Assembly: GCA_911728455.2 (NCBI GenBank)
Contig: OU452227.1
Span: 22,383,414-22,447,413, forward strand
Direction: 5' to 3'
From: Marthasterias glacialis
Taxonomy: Eukaryota > Echinodermata > Asteroidea > Forcipulatida > Asteriidae
DNA: 64,000 bases
The notes below the pieces were generated by a model. The model was not told where the DNA came from, made no database searches, and saw only the letters and a program-made list of their open reading frames with translations. The position numbers and the translations under genes were made by a program. Positions within the stretch are counted from its first letter, which is position 1, and each line of letters starts with the position of its first letter. Below, in pieces: positions 53,711 to 64,000 of this stretch.

Positions 53711-56027
53711 ATGGATTCAGCCGTCAGGAATATTGGAGTTATACTCGGAATATTTTTACTAGCAGTGTCGGTTAGAACGCAAGGTAAGAATACAATTCGA
53801 TAAATTGCCCAATTTGATAAGTAACACCATAATGATTATCACACCAAGCTAAATAATTATGATCAAGTTATAACGGTCTTAAAATCACCAAAAACAATAA
53901 CACAGAGATCTGCCATTTATGTCAATGTATTTTTTTTAAATGTTATTTGACGTTATAAAACACGTCTTGGTGTGTGAAGTCGTACATAATGAGCATTGTC
54001 TCACTGGTGACTACAAGGCCTTTCTTTAGATTTCGAAGGCATAGCAATTTTGCCTTGAGAAATGGCATTGCGCGATCGTAATAAATAAAATCATAATGAC
54101 GGATTGGCAACGAAAAAAAGGGTCGTTGTTAGTCTGACTTACTTAAAATTTGATATAATTATAAACTTGGATTTGCCATAAACTTGCTACTGTTCCAAAT
54201 GTCTTGTGAAAAATATTTTACGGAGGAAAAAAACATTGTATTTGCAAAATTAATGAGCCTGCAATGAGCGTCCAATCCAGTAGGAACGTGAGCAATAGAT
54301 GATAGTGTTTTCACTCCCTTTACATAATTACAACGATTTGGTTGAAGTGTGTGTATTTAAAATTACAGGATATGAATAAATTAATATTTTCTTCAAATGC
54401 ATGTTCCTTTAAAATCAAGACATTAAAAATAAAGAAAACAAAAAACCTCAAACAACTGACCCATTTTCAACAGCGACCGTTAGTACGCAGATCGTATTGC
54501 TTAAAATATACATGCATATACATATTATATAGGCCTATATCTTTTATTACTTTTTGCCCCTGAAATATTTTGCAATTTACTTGACAAACTAAATCCAAAG
54601 AACAGATGGAACCGAAAGCTAACAGGTGGGATTGATTTTTTTTACATTGTCATTAATCGAGAGCTTATTGCGTGCTCACGTACTTGCACATGTTTAAACT
54701 TTTGCAAAATACAGAATGTCTCTTGTTCTATTAATGATAATTCATACAATGGCACAGATGCTAACATTTCTGGAGAGAAAACGAGGGCAACTATTCTAAA
54801 AGAGTTGATTTTTTTTTTACTTTTAAATTCATTGGAAAAAAATTGTGTGTACTGTGTAAAGGGAATTTCAAAATGGAGTATGCAATTTTCACGAAAACGA
54901 ATTAAACAAATTACATTTCTGTTTTTAGATTTGTGTTGTCCCCAAACAGAATCAATGTTTTTTTGTTCATCCTTTGGACATACACTTTTTCATTTTTTTG
55001 AAACGAATAGAAGCTTTCATGTTCATCCGCTCTGACATCCTTCGCAATTTCGTTTATACGGAAAGTAGTCTACGTCATTATTTTGGGAAGAGAACATTCA
55101 TGCATCCTGCAGATCGTCAGCTAAAAACTCACCATAAACCAACCAGTTAAAAATATCGTCAAATCAGTAAGAATTTCGAGAGAAAAAAATGTTTTATGTT
55201 TTGTCAGGGATTTCTGTGCAAATGATACCGGCGGGCTTAATTCGATTTTGGCAATCGGATTAGCAATGGTGAAATTGGGTCCTTCGATTGCTACTACGCC
55301 GACTTTGACAGTTTTTCAAACAGAAATATTTCTCTGGGGATTGGTACTCTCTTAATGTAAAAGAGTGAACATTTCACTCGCTTGCTAGAGTGGTGTCAGT
55401 TTGGCTCTTTTGAGAGTGAAACTCACTCTTCACCACCCTTTTGAGTGAAAGTGGCGTGAATTTTACTCCGAATCTAGTGAAAATACATGTTTTTCACTCT
55501 AAAAAGAGTGTCCGCCATACCCCTCTTGCAAGGAGCCATATGGCGGACAAAAAGAGTGTTTTTTCACTCTTTTACGTTTAGAGAGTACGGTATATACTGC
55601 TGGTGTAGACGAGCTTTAGACTGAAAAAATAATCAGTTTTGTTTTCGATAATAACCAATCCTGGAATGACGTCTTGCAAAATCCACGTCCACCTCAAAGT
55701 TTGTTTTACATCACTGTCAGTAATCAATCGATTAGCGTGCACTCCATTAATTCTAATTCTCCATCATAAAATAGACCGTTATGATCAAGCCATAAATATA
55801 CATGGATGTTTATAACATGTTTCTCAGCACTACGACTAGCCTATTTACAAGTCGTTAAGATAGAGAGAGATCTCGGCTAATGTTGCGTAAACAGGTTTTC
55901 ATTTCCCATGATTAATGTTTCTGTCAACCGTTATGTTTTTTGTTTGTTTGTTTGTTGCTGTTGTTGTTGTTTTGTTTTTTTGGTTGTTGTTGTTGTTTTG
56001 TTTTTGTGTGTTTTTTGGTTTTTTGGT

Positions 56028-56060
<33 letters not shown>

Positions 56061-59000
56061 GGGGGGGGGGGTTGTTTTCTTACGGGCGGAGCAGCGATCT
56101 CTGCCATTTTTTCCTTTCTACATGGTATAGCACACTATATAGGCTATGTGATATTATAACACAAAAGGAGTGAGAGTTTGCCGTTCCTTTATTTATTGAC
56201 CTTATACACAATGGGTGCAGTGACGACTCATGCTTCTGTAATCAGCATTAGTACAAAAGCAAATTCAAGGCGTGTCACCCTGTACGGCTTGTATATACAG
56301 GCCTTCCTGATGATGGCATCCACCTGTACCGTATATAGCACCCACGGAGTGGTATACAAAATTTTAATGACCTTCCTTGTTGGCATTTACAGTGAAACCA
56401 AAATGTGAGTCTATTGTTAAGTTGCAGTTCGAAGCAATAAAACATACTAGTAATCACAACAATTTATAGGCTTTAGGCAGCCCTATTTTATTTTTCCATA
56501 AAAACTTGAAATAGAGCTACGTTGCTGAGTGATTAGGTGGCGATTGCGGAAATGGCGAGACACAAATTTCTTAGTGGCCTAAACATTTTGAGGAATATTT
56601 TAGTGGCTGTGAACTTACTGACTTGTTATGCCCAAATTACGGTAAAGACCCTCTGACAATACTCGATGCATTTGATGGAATGTGAATTAATTCCGTCCCT
56701 GTATAGTGACGGCTGGTCAGAAGATGGTCGATTTACCCGGTGTAATGATACGGCAGCACCACTGGTCATCTTCAAGCCAACGGCCACGCCCAAGTTCATT
56801 ATCTCGATCGTAACCATTCTTTCACGATTTCGCAGACTTTTCCTGTTTGATTTAATTGATACTGAAGCCTCGGTTTTCTTATTAGCAATATCTAACATAT
56901 TTTACTCCTACATCCACCAGTGAGAAACACCAGCACATTCTGGGATATTCTTTGCATATCTTATTCGATGACCATTATTGTATAATGACAAAGAGGCGGT
57001 AGTTTGATGTATAATTCATATGGCCTGAACCTTGCATTCATTTTTGTTGGGACGGTCACAATTTATTTCCGGATCGACATTTTTCCCCCAAACCTTTCAT
57101 ATACCAGGAATGAATGACCCTGAACTTCAGAATTGTCTGACTCACCGATCGGGGAGTAGTATTTGGTAAGAACGTGTGGTCCTTTTACCAACGGGCGACG
57201 CACCCATTTTTACCACTGTCACCAGTCAATGTTTTGAGTGATGAATAGAAAGCAGTGTGGAAGGTTAAACATTGCTGTAAAAAATATATATTATTTGGGG
57301 GAGGGGGGGGGGGCTAGTCGGAGACCCGGAGATCAAGATTTGAATTTGGAATTCAAAAGGCATACAAAAGTGCTCTCGATGCTTTGCACCCACTTTCGAA
57401 ATAATAAGCTTTCAAAGCCCATGGAAACATTAATCATGCGGCCCAATTTTGTTTTACTCTGATGGATCTGGCACTCGGCAAGATTGATGTGCACTGTGGA
57501 CAAAAAAAACCCTTATATTTATCTAGCCTGGTGTACACCCAGAAAATATACAATTGGTTGCATTTTGTAATGACCAAAATACCTCGTTAATGCCATTTTG
57601 GAGTAGAAAGATTGATGTGGTGCGTGACGAGACAAACTAGCGTTTCGTAACAAACTACCCTCCCCAATAATTTCAAAAGACATTCAAGTTATATATTTCA
57701 TATGGCCATGGAGGAGGAAATGAACATGGTAATAACAGGAAGCCTACACCACTTTAGTATTCTATTTTGTGTAATGGGCATATAAAATTGTTCGAGTTTA
57801 AACAGATCTTGAGGAAACTCTCTATATGTAAAAGAGTGAACATTTCACTCGCTTGCCATGGAGTGGTGTCAGTGTGGCTCCTTTGAGAGTGAAACTCACT
57901 CTTCACCACTCTTTTTTGAGTGAAAGTGGAGTGAATTTCACTCTGAATCTAGTGAAAATACATGTTTTTCACTCTTAAAAGAGTTGTCCGCCATATGGCT
58001 CATTGCGAGTGGTTTTCACTCTTTTACATTAAGAGAGAAGGTCTTTTAATTTGAATGCTGCGTGTAACCAAAGAGACTTAGTGCCTTCTACTGTTGACAA
58101 AAATACGCTAACTTTTTGATCTAAAGCAAAATAAAGCACACGTTTCTTTGCCGGAAACAGGAACGTGTGTTTTTCGTTGACAGATTCTAATATTTTTTGG
58201 GGGCGCCAAATGCATGGAGAAAATTCATCACAGATAATCAGTATAACCACTATAGGCATACGGGAACCTTTCTTTATGACGCAGCCCGTGTGTTCACACT
58301 GAGCCTTATCGCTGTGCAAAAGTATTGACTCAATTATTTTGTGGTTGCGCCATTTTGGGATCAGAATACCCTGTGCGCATTTTAGGCAACGCGCGTACAT
58401 TTAAGACGCGCACCATTTCTGTGTCCATGCATTTTGACTCCCTAAAACAGTAACCGCGTATGACGTCAGTGCAAGAGGTCAATATGTGATCAGAATGTGC
58501 TCCCTACCTCCAGCCTCGTGTTGGGTTTTAAGTATCATGTACAGATGGTTACGCCTTGGTGTGGAGGTCTTATGATGCAATTCTAAAGGAAACACGTGGT
58601 TGCCTAGATACGCTTCCTGGCAGAATATCGTCCGTGTGTTCCAACATACGGATGTTGTACGTTAGCAATACTAATAATAGTCAAAGCAAAGAGTGTCCGC
58701 ACTGTGTATAATTCATACATGTTCGCATTGGAAAATGAAATAACAATGAGGATGATCTACATTTTAATGGGATACTAAACCGAATCGTCTACTGGCAGTA
58801 ACTCCATCTGTCGTCATCGCATTTGGTTAATGGTCTAACGGCCTTGGATAATGAGGCCTAGGCCCACAGACTTAATGTCTTTCTCTAATGAGGTCTAACC
58901 ACAAATAATGAACGCATTTTCAGTGTTCAACAAATTTACATTTTTCATTCTCCATATTTTTCTTGACTTATCCAGAAAAAAATGATATCAAACACTGGAT

Positions 59001-60647
59001 GAAAGACAGTGTTTTACGATTGTCAACTTCCAAATAATGGTTAGGGTCTAAAAATCCACACATAATCTTGTCTTATCTCAATATTATTGTGAAGGACGTC
59101 CACAATATTTTGATCGATATCGCTATAATGAATGTGGTGTGCCTCAAACGAATATTAGCGCTAGGCGGACATAAGGTCGTTGACGTAAGCCATGATAAAG
59201 GAGTGTGGGAAAATGGACCTGGAAAGTTATTGCCGAAAACACAATACTGTTGATACAATAATAATAATATACATTCAGCATATGTTGGGTTTCATAAACT
59301 CAAAAAGCATTTACGTTTGCCAAGCGCATTTAAATTCAATATTTTCTTCTTCATGTCACCGATTCGCGGTTTATAGGGTATATTTGGTAGTCTATATATT
59401 ATCTATGATCGATCCAAACTTGATTGCAGCTCGCGAGCAATAATGGACCCATTGACCACTGCCCAACATAATAAATAATCATGGTACGTAACTTTAGTAT
59501 TTTATGATAGCACCATGGTTGCATGGTGTGTTTATTGAAAAACAAGTCATTAAAAATCATTTACTTAAAAAAAAACTTTAAAAAACAAACAAACAAACAA
59601 TGATGTTATTTACTTTTTAGACATATTTTTAGCTCTTGGTCATACTTGTTTAGTTTAGATCAATTGCAAATGTACTGAATGTTATTTCCCCTTTAAACTG
59701 TATTTAATATTTAATAATGTGGAAAATAAGATAAAGTTAAGAAGTTGAAAATTGGTCACTAAGGGCGATTCACTCCTAAGTGATTACGTCAGATCTCCAT
59801 CAACCAACTATCTCAATTCCGTCTGTGAGGGCGCTGCGCTGTCGGAGGGGAAGTCCCGTCAGTAACATGGGACTAAGTCAGTGAGATCTCATGGTTAGTA
59901 AGAAAGTTGAAACCCAAGCTGCACTTTAAACCCAGAAAGATGCTGTAGGAACATGCTCAATTGGTGGTGGAAACTTTATTAGGTTTGAGTTTATTGTTGG
60001 ACCTTATTGTTTAATGCTAGATCCATGCAATTTTTGTGAATAAGTTCGACATCATTTTCGACTCGGCTTGCCTTTTGTAGAAACGGTTTTACTGTCGGTC
60101 ATGTTGGTTTTACTGTGGTGTACATTATTAATATTATACATCATGTACATAGCTTTGTATTTCTATTTGTTATTAATTTCTTCCTTCTGTTCTGCGGATG
60201 TACATGGTGATGTAACCATCTGCCGAGTAATACTCTTCTTATACGGCGTATATTTATTACCTATTTATATGAAAACTTCCTTCCTCCATGATGGCTACTC
60301 CTAGAACTATGAGGTTTGTTCCGCTATCGTCTCACGTTCGTGGAGACAATAGCGGAACAAACCTCATAGTTCTAGGAGTACATGATGGCTAGTTATTAAA
60401 ATAAAGCCCAAACTGCCGAACTCCCTTTTTTAGTGTGACACTTTTCTGGAGTGGGACTCTGTTGTGTTTTGCTTGATCCCATTACTTACCATGTAAAGCA
60501 TGATCAATTTTTTTGTACTAGGGCTAGTGGTACTCAGTGGCGTAACCAGTGAGAGGGGGCGGGGGCAGGCCCTCTGCTTAAAACCCTTGTCCACTCTTGC
60601 CCCCCCCCCCCCAAAAAAAAAAAATAAATAAATAAAGAAAAATAAAA

Positions 60648-60686
<39 letters not shown>

Positions 60687-62123
60687 GATGAAAATGTCTG
60701 GTTATGCCACTTGCCATGACTGTAGTTCAGTCTAATCAGCAGAATCAACAAAACATGCAGTTGGGGTAGATTGAATGTAGTCTTGCATTCTCAAAAGTGT
60801 TTTGTCAACTTGGTGACCCTCTCTGCTGGAGAGTATGTGTTACTTTTAGTTACTTTTAGAGATCGTAACCTGCTATTCATCAGGGAGCATCAGAGGGTTA
60901 GATCATGGAGCAATAAAGTTATTGTGTTGTTTTCATGACTTATAGTACACAGTTTTTACATTCCTTTTTTAGGCCACAACCCTGAAAAAATTGTTAGTCT
61001 TTCTCTTCATCCTTTTCCTTTTGCCCATCAAAAACATCTCAGCTTAATTTGCCCGTAGTTTTGTTGACCACAAAACACTAATTAGTTTCTCTCCCCTTAA
61101 AATCCTTTTAAGGGATTTCAATTCTCAATTACAGCATAGTTCCACGTCAAATTAAGAAATAAAACTGTACCAAGGTAAAGTTTATTTAAAACCGTTTTTC
61201 TTTTCTCCCTTTGATCTGCAGAACCGTGTGATTCCAGCCCATGCCAAAACAATGCTAACTGTGTTAATAAACAAGATGGAAGATCGTACTATTGTGAGTG
61301 TCGACAGGAATGGGAAGGAGAGACATGTCTACAACCCATACTACTTCCCTGTAAGTCTCTTTCAAAAATGCTGATTAAATGTAAAGTAATAAACCACAAG
61401 GGAAACTGAGCGGGTAAATTTGAATTCAATTTTGGGTGAACAAAGAAAAATTGACTAGAACAGGATTTGAACCTGTGACCTCCAGATTAACAAGCTTGGT
61501 GAAACTCTTGTGCCTGCCCCGAATCAAAATGTCCGGGGGCACTTGTTCTGGTATTCCGATTTTACACAATGGCGTGTTTAAACATTGCCCATTTGCTAGC
61601 TCGGACAATATATGCTTGTGAACACGTCAGCTGGTGTCTACTGGTTTAGTGCCCTTCTCCAAACTACCATGTCCCATCTAAGAACTTCAAGGGTTGATTG
61701 TGAACTTTTTATGTTGAACTCGGTTACAAACAGTCACACATTCATTTTGTCTTTAAAATTGTCTAGCGAGATTCTCATGCACCTTGGGACAGCGTTACTT
61801 TTACGGCCAGAAGAGAGGCACCGTAACATCACCGGGATACCCGGGCCTTTACCCTAACTACCAATACTGCTATATTTTCCTTGGCATTGCGGACGCCGTC
61901 AAGTTTCGTCTGACATTCCACGCCCTGGATGTTGAGGATCAGAAGGATGCGGTAGAGATAGGTTCTGGACCAACTACCCTTGAAAATGTTGTTCAAGTGT
62001 ACGACTTCGGGAAGTACGATCCACCTCCAGCTCCATTTGAAATCGAGGCAGATCGGGTATGGATTTTCTTCTCTTCCGACTTCAACATTCAGAGAACTGG
62101 ATTCAACATGAGCTGGATTATAG
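53711..62123 (+). CDS. Secreted or membrane protein with EGF-like and CUB domains, 5' part (exons 1-3)
   Basis: Exon 1 53711-53783 encodes MDSAVRNIGVILGIFLLAVS then VRTQ, a signal peptide with a hydrophobic core at about residues 8-20. Exon 2 61222-61350 encodes a compact EGF-like domain (residues 26-62) with six cysteines: C27, C32, C38, C49, C51 and C60. Exon 3 61767-62123 encodes a CUB domain (residues 72 to about 185) with the signature GTVTSPGYPGLYPNYQYCYI, FRLTFHALDVEDQKDAVEIG and GFNMSWIIG. All introns are phase 1, the usual class for shuffled extracellular modules, and intron 1 is about 7.4 kb. The CUB domain has only two cysteines (C72 and C102) where many have four. After exon 3 a good donor (GTGAGT) shows that the gene continues past the window. 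The full architecture, and so the name, cannot be known; it is an extracellular binding protein by its modules. Confidence 0.85.
53784..55340. other. Intron 1 of the EGF-CUB gene, first part, nothing recognised
   Basis: AT-rich, with no repeat family of the window and no exon-like segment. Confidence 0.35.
55344..55588. mobile_element. GAGTGAA-rich MITE, copy 1
   Basis: Inverted ends GTACTCTCTTAATGTAAAAG and CTTTTACGTTTAGAGAGTAC. The interior is crowded with AGAGTGAA / TTCACTCT motifs in both orientations and with CCGCCATA / TATGGCGG. Copy 2 at 57826-58038 is collinear. No coding capacity. Confidence 0.85.
55930..56072. repeat. Low-complexity T/TTG tract followed by a G tract
   Basis: GTTT and TTG repeats, a run of about 28 T, then ten G. 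Frames through it are phenylalanine- and valine-rich artefacts. Confidence 0.9.
56073..57825. other. Intron 1 of the EGF-CUB gene, middle part, nothing recognised
   Basis: No exon with splice context, and only a G tract near 57299-57313. Confidence 0.35.
57826..58038. mobile_element. GAGTGAA-rich MITE, copy 2
   Basis: Collinear with 55344-55588: ATGTAAAAGAGTGAACATTT, CTCGCTTGCC, GGTGTCAGTGTGGCTC, GTGAAACTCACTCTTCACCA, AATCTAGTGAAAATACATG, GTCCGCCATATGG and CACTCTTTTACATTAAGAGA. About 30 bp shorter than copy 1 near the right end. Confidence 0.85.
58039..60280. other. Intron 1 of the EGF-CUB gene, later part, nothing recognised
   Basis: A short stretch near 58330-58500 shares GTGCGCATTTTAGG, TGACGTCA and GGTCAATA motifs with the foldback region at 18430-18610. 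Otherwise no element or exon is supported. Confidence 0.35.
60287..60389. mobile_element. Mini foldback element, 85 bp, with 9-bp target duplication
   Basis: The exact direct repeat CATGATGGC flanks the element at 60287-60295 and 60381-60389. The element (60296-60380) is two 38-bp arms, TACTCCTAGAACTATGAGGT continuing to TATCGTCTC and its inverse, with one mismatch and a 9-base loop ACGTTCGTG. Other copies: 41879-41922 (also with a 9-bp duplication) and decayed copies at 42885-43105. A 9-bp duplication suggests Mutator-like transposase activity; this is inference. Confidence 0.9.
60535..60700. repeat. Poly-C tract and (AAAT)n microsatellite
   Basis: CAGTGGCGTAACCAGTGAGA and a G-rich then C-rich stretch are followed by an A run and about 15 AAAT units to 60687. 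The G/C-rich start resembles segments near 12460 and 26590, so this may be a repeat family with an A-rich tail. Confidence 0.8.
61385..61495. mobile_element. tRNA-derived SINE fragment (family B)
   Basis: AATAAACCACAAGGGAAACT, TTGAATTCAATTTTGGGTGA and ACAGGATTTGAACCTGTGAC in the same order as 46165-46260. In intron 2 of the EGF-CUB gene. Confidence 0.65.
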
Positions 62124-64000
62124 GTGAGTATGACGATCGCTTGTATTTATCTATGAATAGAAAAACACAGCATCTATTTAGGTTATTGAATTGTTGTCTT
62201 TGTTTTGTAAATTTGTGATGTTTTATTACCTTTTTAGGATGTAGTATGTAGATCAGACCAGGTTTTCCTTTTCAAACACGGATCTTCGTTCAGATTTCAA
62301 AAACATGTCTCTGGATGAACAGAGGTTTTTTTATTATTTGAGTCCAACATTACAAATTCCTGTGTAATCATCGGCTAAATAACTCATTCTGTTCTGTTCT
62401 AAATGGTTTTTCAAATGTTGGTGTGCTTTATATCCCATCAGTTTTGTCATTGCCAACACTTTAACACACGAATAAAAGTCTGCACAATTAGAGTTCACCC
62501 TAAAGAATGGTTAACATACCTATATGTACAATCGTCAGCTAACAACCCAAGAGCAACAGGTTTAGATCAAGCAAATATTTTGTTCAACTTTAAATTGAAT
62601 AGCTGTCATATTATACAGTCCAGTAGCGTCACGGTTTGCATTCCTGCTTTTTTAACAATGTGCACTCACCCCGACCATTTTGCACTTTTTGACTTTATCG
62701 TAAGTTGCTGAGACTCAGTTCCGTGTATTTGTTGGTTAAGGTGTGAAAAGTGCCAATCTCTTTTGTCAAGTATTTAGTAATAGAATTGGAATGGGTGTAT
62801 GAGTGTACATGTACATGCACCCTTCAGAATCAGTCTAGAACCATCGCGTTATGAAAGTCTTCTTGAAAATATATGAATATTAGATGCATTTGAATGCATT
62901 GTCCCAGAATAAAATCATGAAGAGAAATCTGTACTATTCCATTTCATGAGGTGAAATCTGGACTATTCCATTTCAGGAGTTGATATTGGCTGATGATGTT
63001 TCTTGAAATTGAAACTAAAGGATTGGACTTCATGAAGCCTTCAAAATTACACCATTGTTGTGCCACTCCATTGTGTTTTTTTGAACACTAGTTGAATAGA
63101 AAGAGCGTACTCTTTCCGAAAGATCTATTTTGGAACACTGCTTGAACGGCAGTCTGTTCTAGTGGGAAAGAATTAAACAAATAATCACCAGTAAAAATTA
63201 TGTTCTAATAGAACACCATCTGTTACTACATACCGTAGAAACATGTAAACCTGGCACTGTTTTTGTTTGTATAGAAATCAAATTTCAAAAAACGTTTCCC
63301 ACTCCAGCGTTGCCTTAGGAATATGAATATTGTCCTCCACAATAATTTTAATTAGGATTTATATTGAGCCTGCTAGCTCAACACCTGTGTTTTTTTTATA
63401 CCTCGACGGTTCTCTTAGGTGCGTAGAAAGTTAATCATGCAGAAAGATCATTCTGCTGTATACAAAACCCAGTGTATAATTTAATATCTGATTAAAAATC
63501 CAAAGCAGGTTCTCTTAAAAAAATACTGAGGTTGCAATTCAAACTTCATTTTGGTCTATTTCGTTTTGTTACAATACAATTATTTTAAGGGGACAAAGAT
63601 GGTTTTTAAAACTTAGGATTTTTTTACATGTAGCTGACAGTGCTTTAATGGGTGTGCACCACATTGGCAAGATTGAAAATATAGATGTTCACAGATTTGC
63701 ACATAACTTACATCCTATTAAGATGGTCATGGCGGAAAACTCCCTTTAATTATTTTCGCTTGAAATGCTTCAGTTTTTGAGAAATGAGTAAAACAATTAG
63801 TCTCGCAAGTCCAAAACCTGATGTTGTCAAAAAATATATATACATGTAATGGGGTTTTTCACTATTCTTTTCACTTTTTGTGACTCTGATGACCGATTGA
63901 GCTTTAACTTTCACAGGTTTGTTATTTCATGTATAATCTTGGCTCACATAAAGTGTGTATACTGGTCTTTGAGAGCTACCATCGTCGTCCTCGTGCCTTA
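62124..64000. other. Intron 3 of the EGF-CUB gene (start), no further exon seen
   Basis: From the GTGAGT donor at 62124 onward no segment with CUB, EGF or other recognisable coding is found up to the window end. A 25-base direct duplication (GTGAAATCTGGACTATTCCA or close) occurs near 62925-62975. Confidence 0.4.

Overview
The window looks like nuclear DNA of a deuterostome invertebrate, most likely an echinoderm and perhaps a sea star. The evidence is intron-rich genes with GT-AG boundaries whose proteins resemble human orthologues closely, AT-rich noncoding DNA, and many tRNA-derived SINEs, foldback MITEs and minisatellites. The echinoderm placement is inferred from the style of the repeats and was not tested by a search.

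Five protein-coding genes can be supported, four on the + strand and one on the - strand. (1) 1-2327 is the 3' half of a stomatin gene that begins outside the window. (2) 8454-19648 is a second, complete stomatin gene (281 aa) in the same orientation, so the two form a tandem pair. Its fifth coding exon exists as two alternative 79-nt versions only 46 bp apart, which cannot both be used in one message. (3) 26669-27796, minus strand, is an intronless class A GPCR with an aminergic binding-site signature. (4) 31728-36922 is CPSF4/CPSF30 (293 aa, seven coding exons), with five CCCH fingers and two CCHC knuckles. (5) 42632-49283 is COX10, haem A synthesis farnesyltransferase (480 aa, seven coding exons). 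(6) From 53711 to beyond the window runs the 5' part of a secreted or membrane EGF-CUB protein; exons 1-3 are seen. Counting the partial stomatin there are six gene models from five families.

Between and inside the genes the DNA is a patchwork of mobile-element relics. These include two SINE families with tRNA-like promoter boxes, three 3' ends of non-LTR retrotransposons (one CR1/L2-like, two with GAT-repeat tails), and a Tc1/mariner-like non-autonomous element with five internal copies of an 18-bp site. There is a foldback element whose inverted ends are tandem arrays, reminiscent of sea urchin TU and fly FB elements. A tiny hairpin element has two insertions, each with an exact 9-bp target duplication. 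Several palindromes of 60-230 bp and several minisatellites are also present.

The genes do not form a pathway. They are ordinary neighbours in an animal genome: membrane scaffold (stomatin), receptor, mRNA 3'-end processing, mitochondrial haem synthesis and an extracellular protein. The most interesting signals are the mutually exclusive stomatin exons, the uneven divergence of the two stomatin copies (suggesting gene conversion), and the compact foldback elements.
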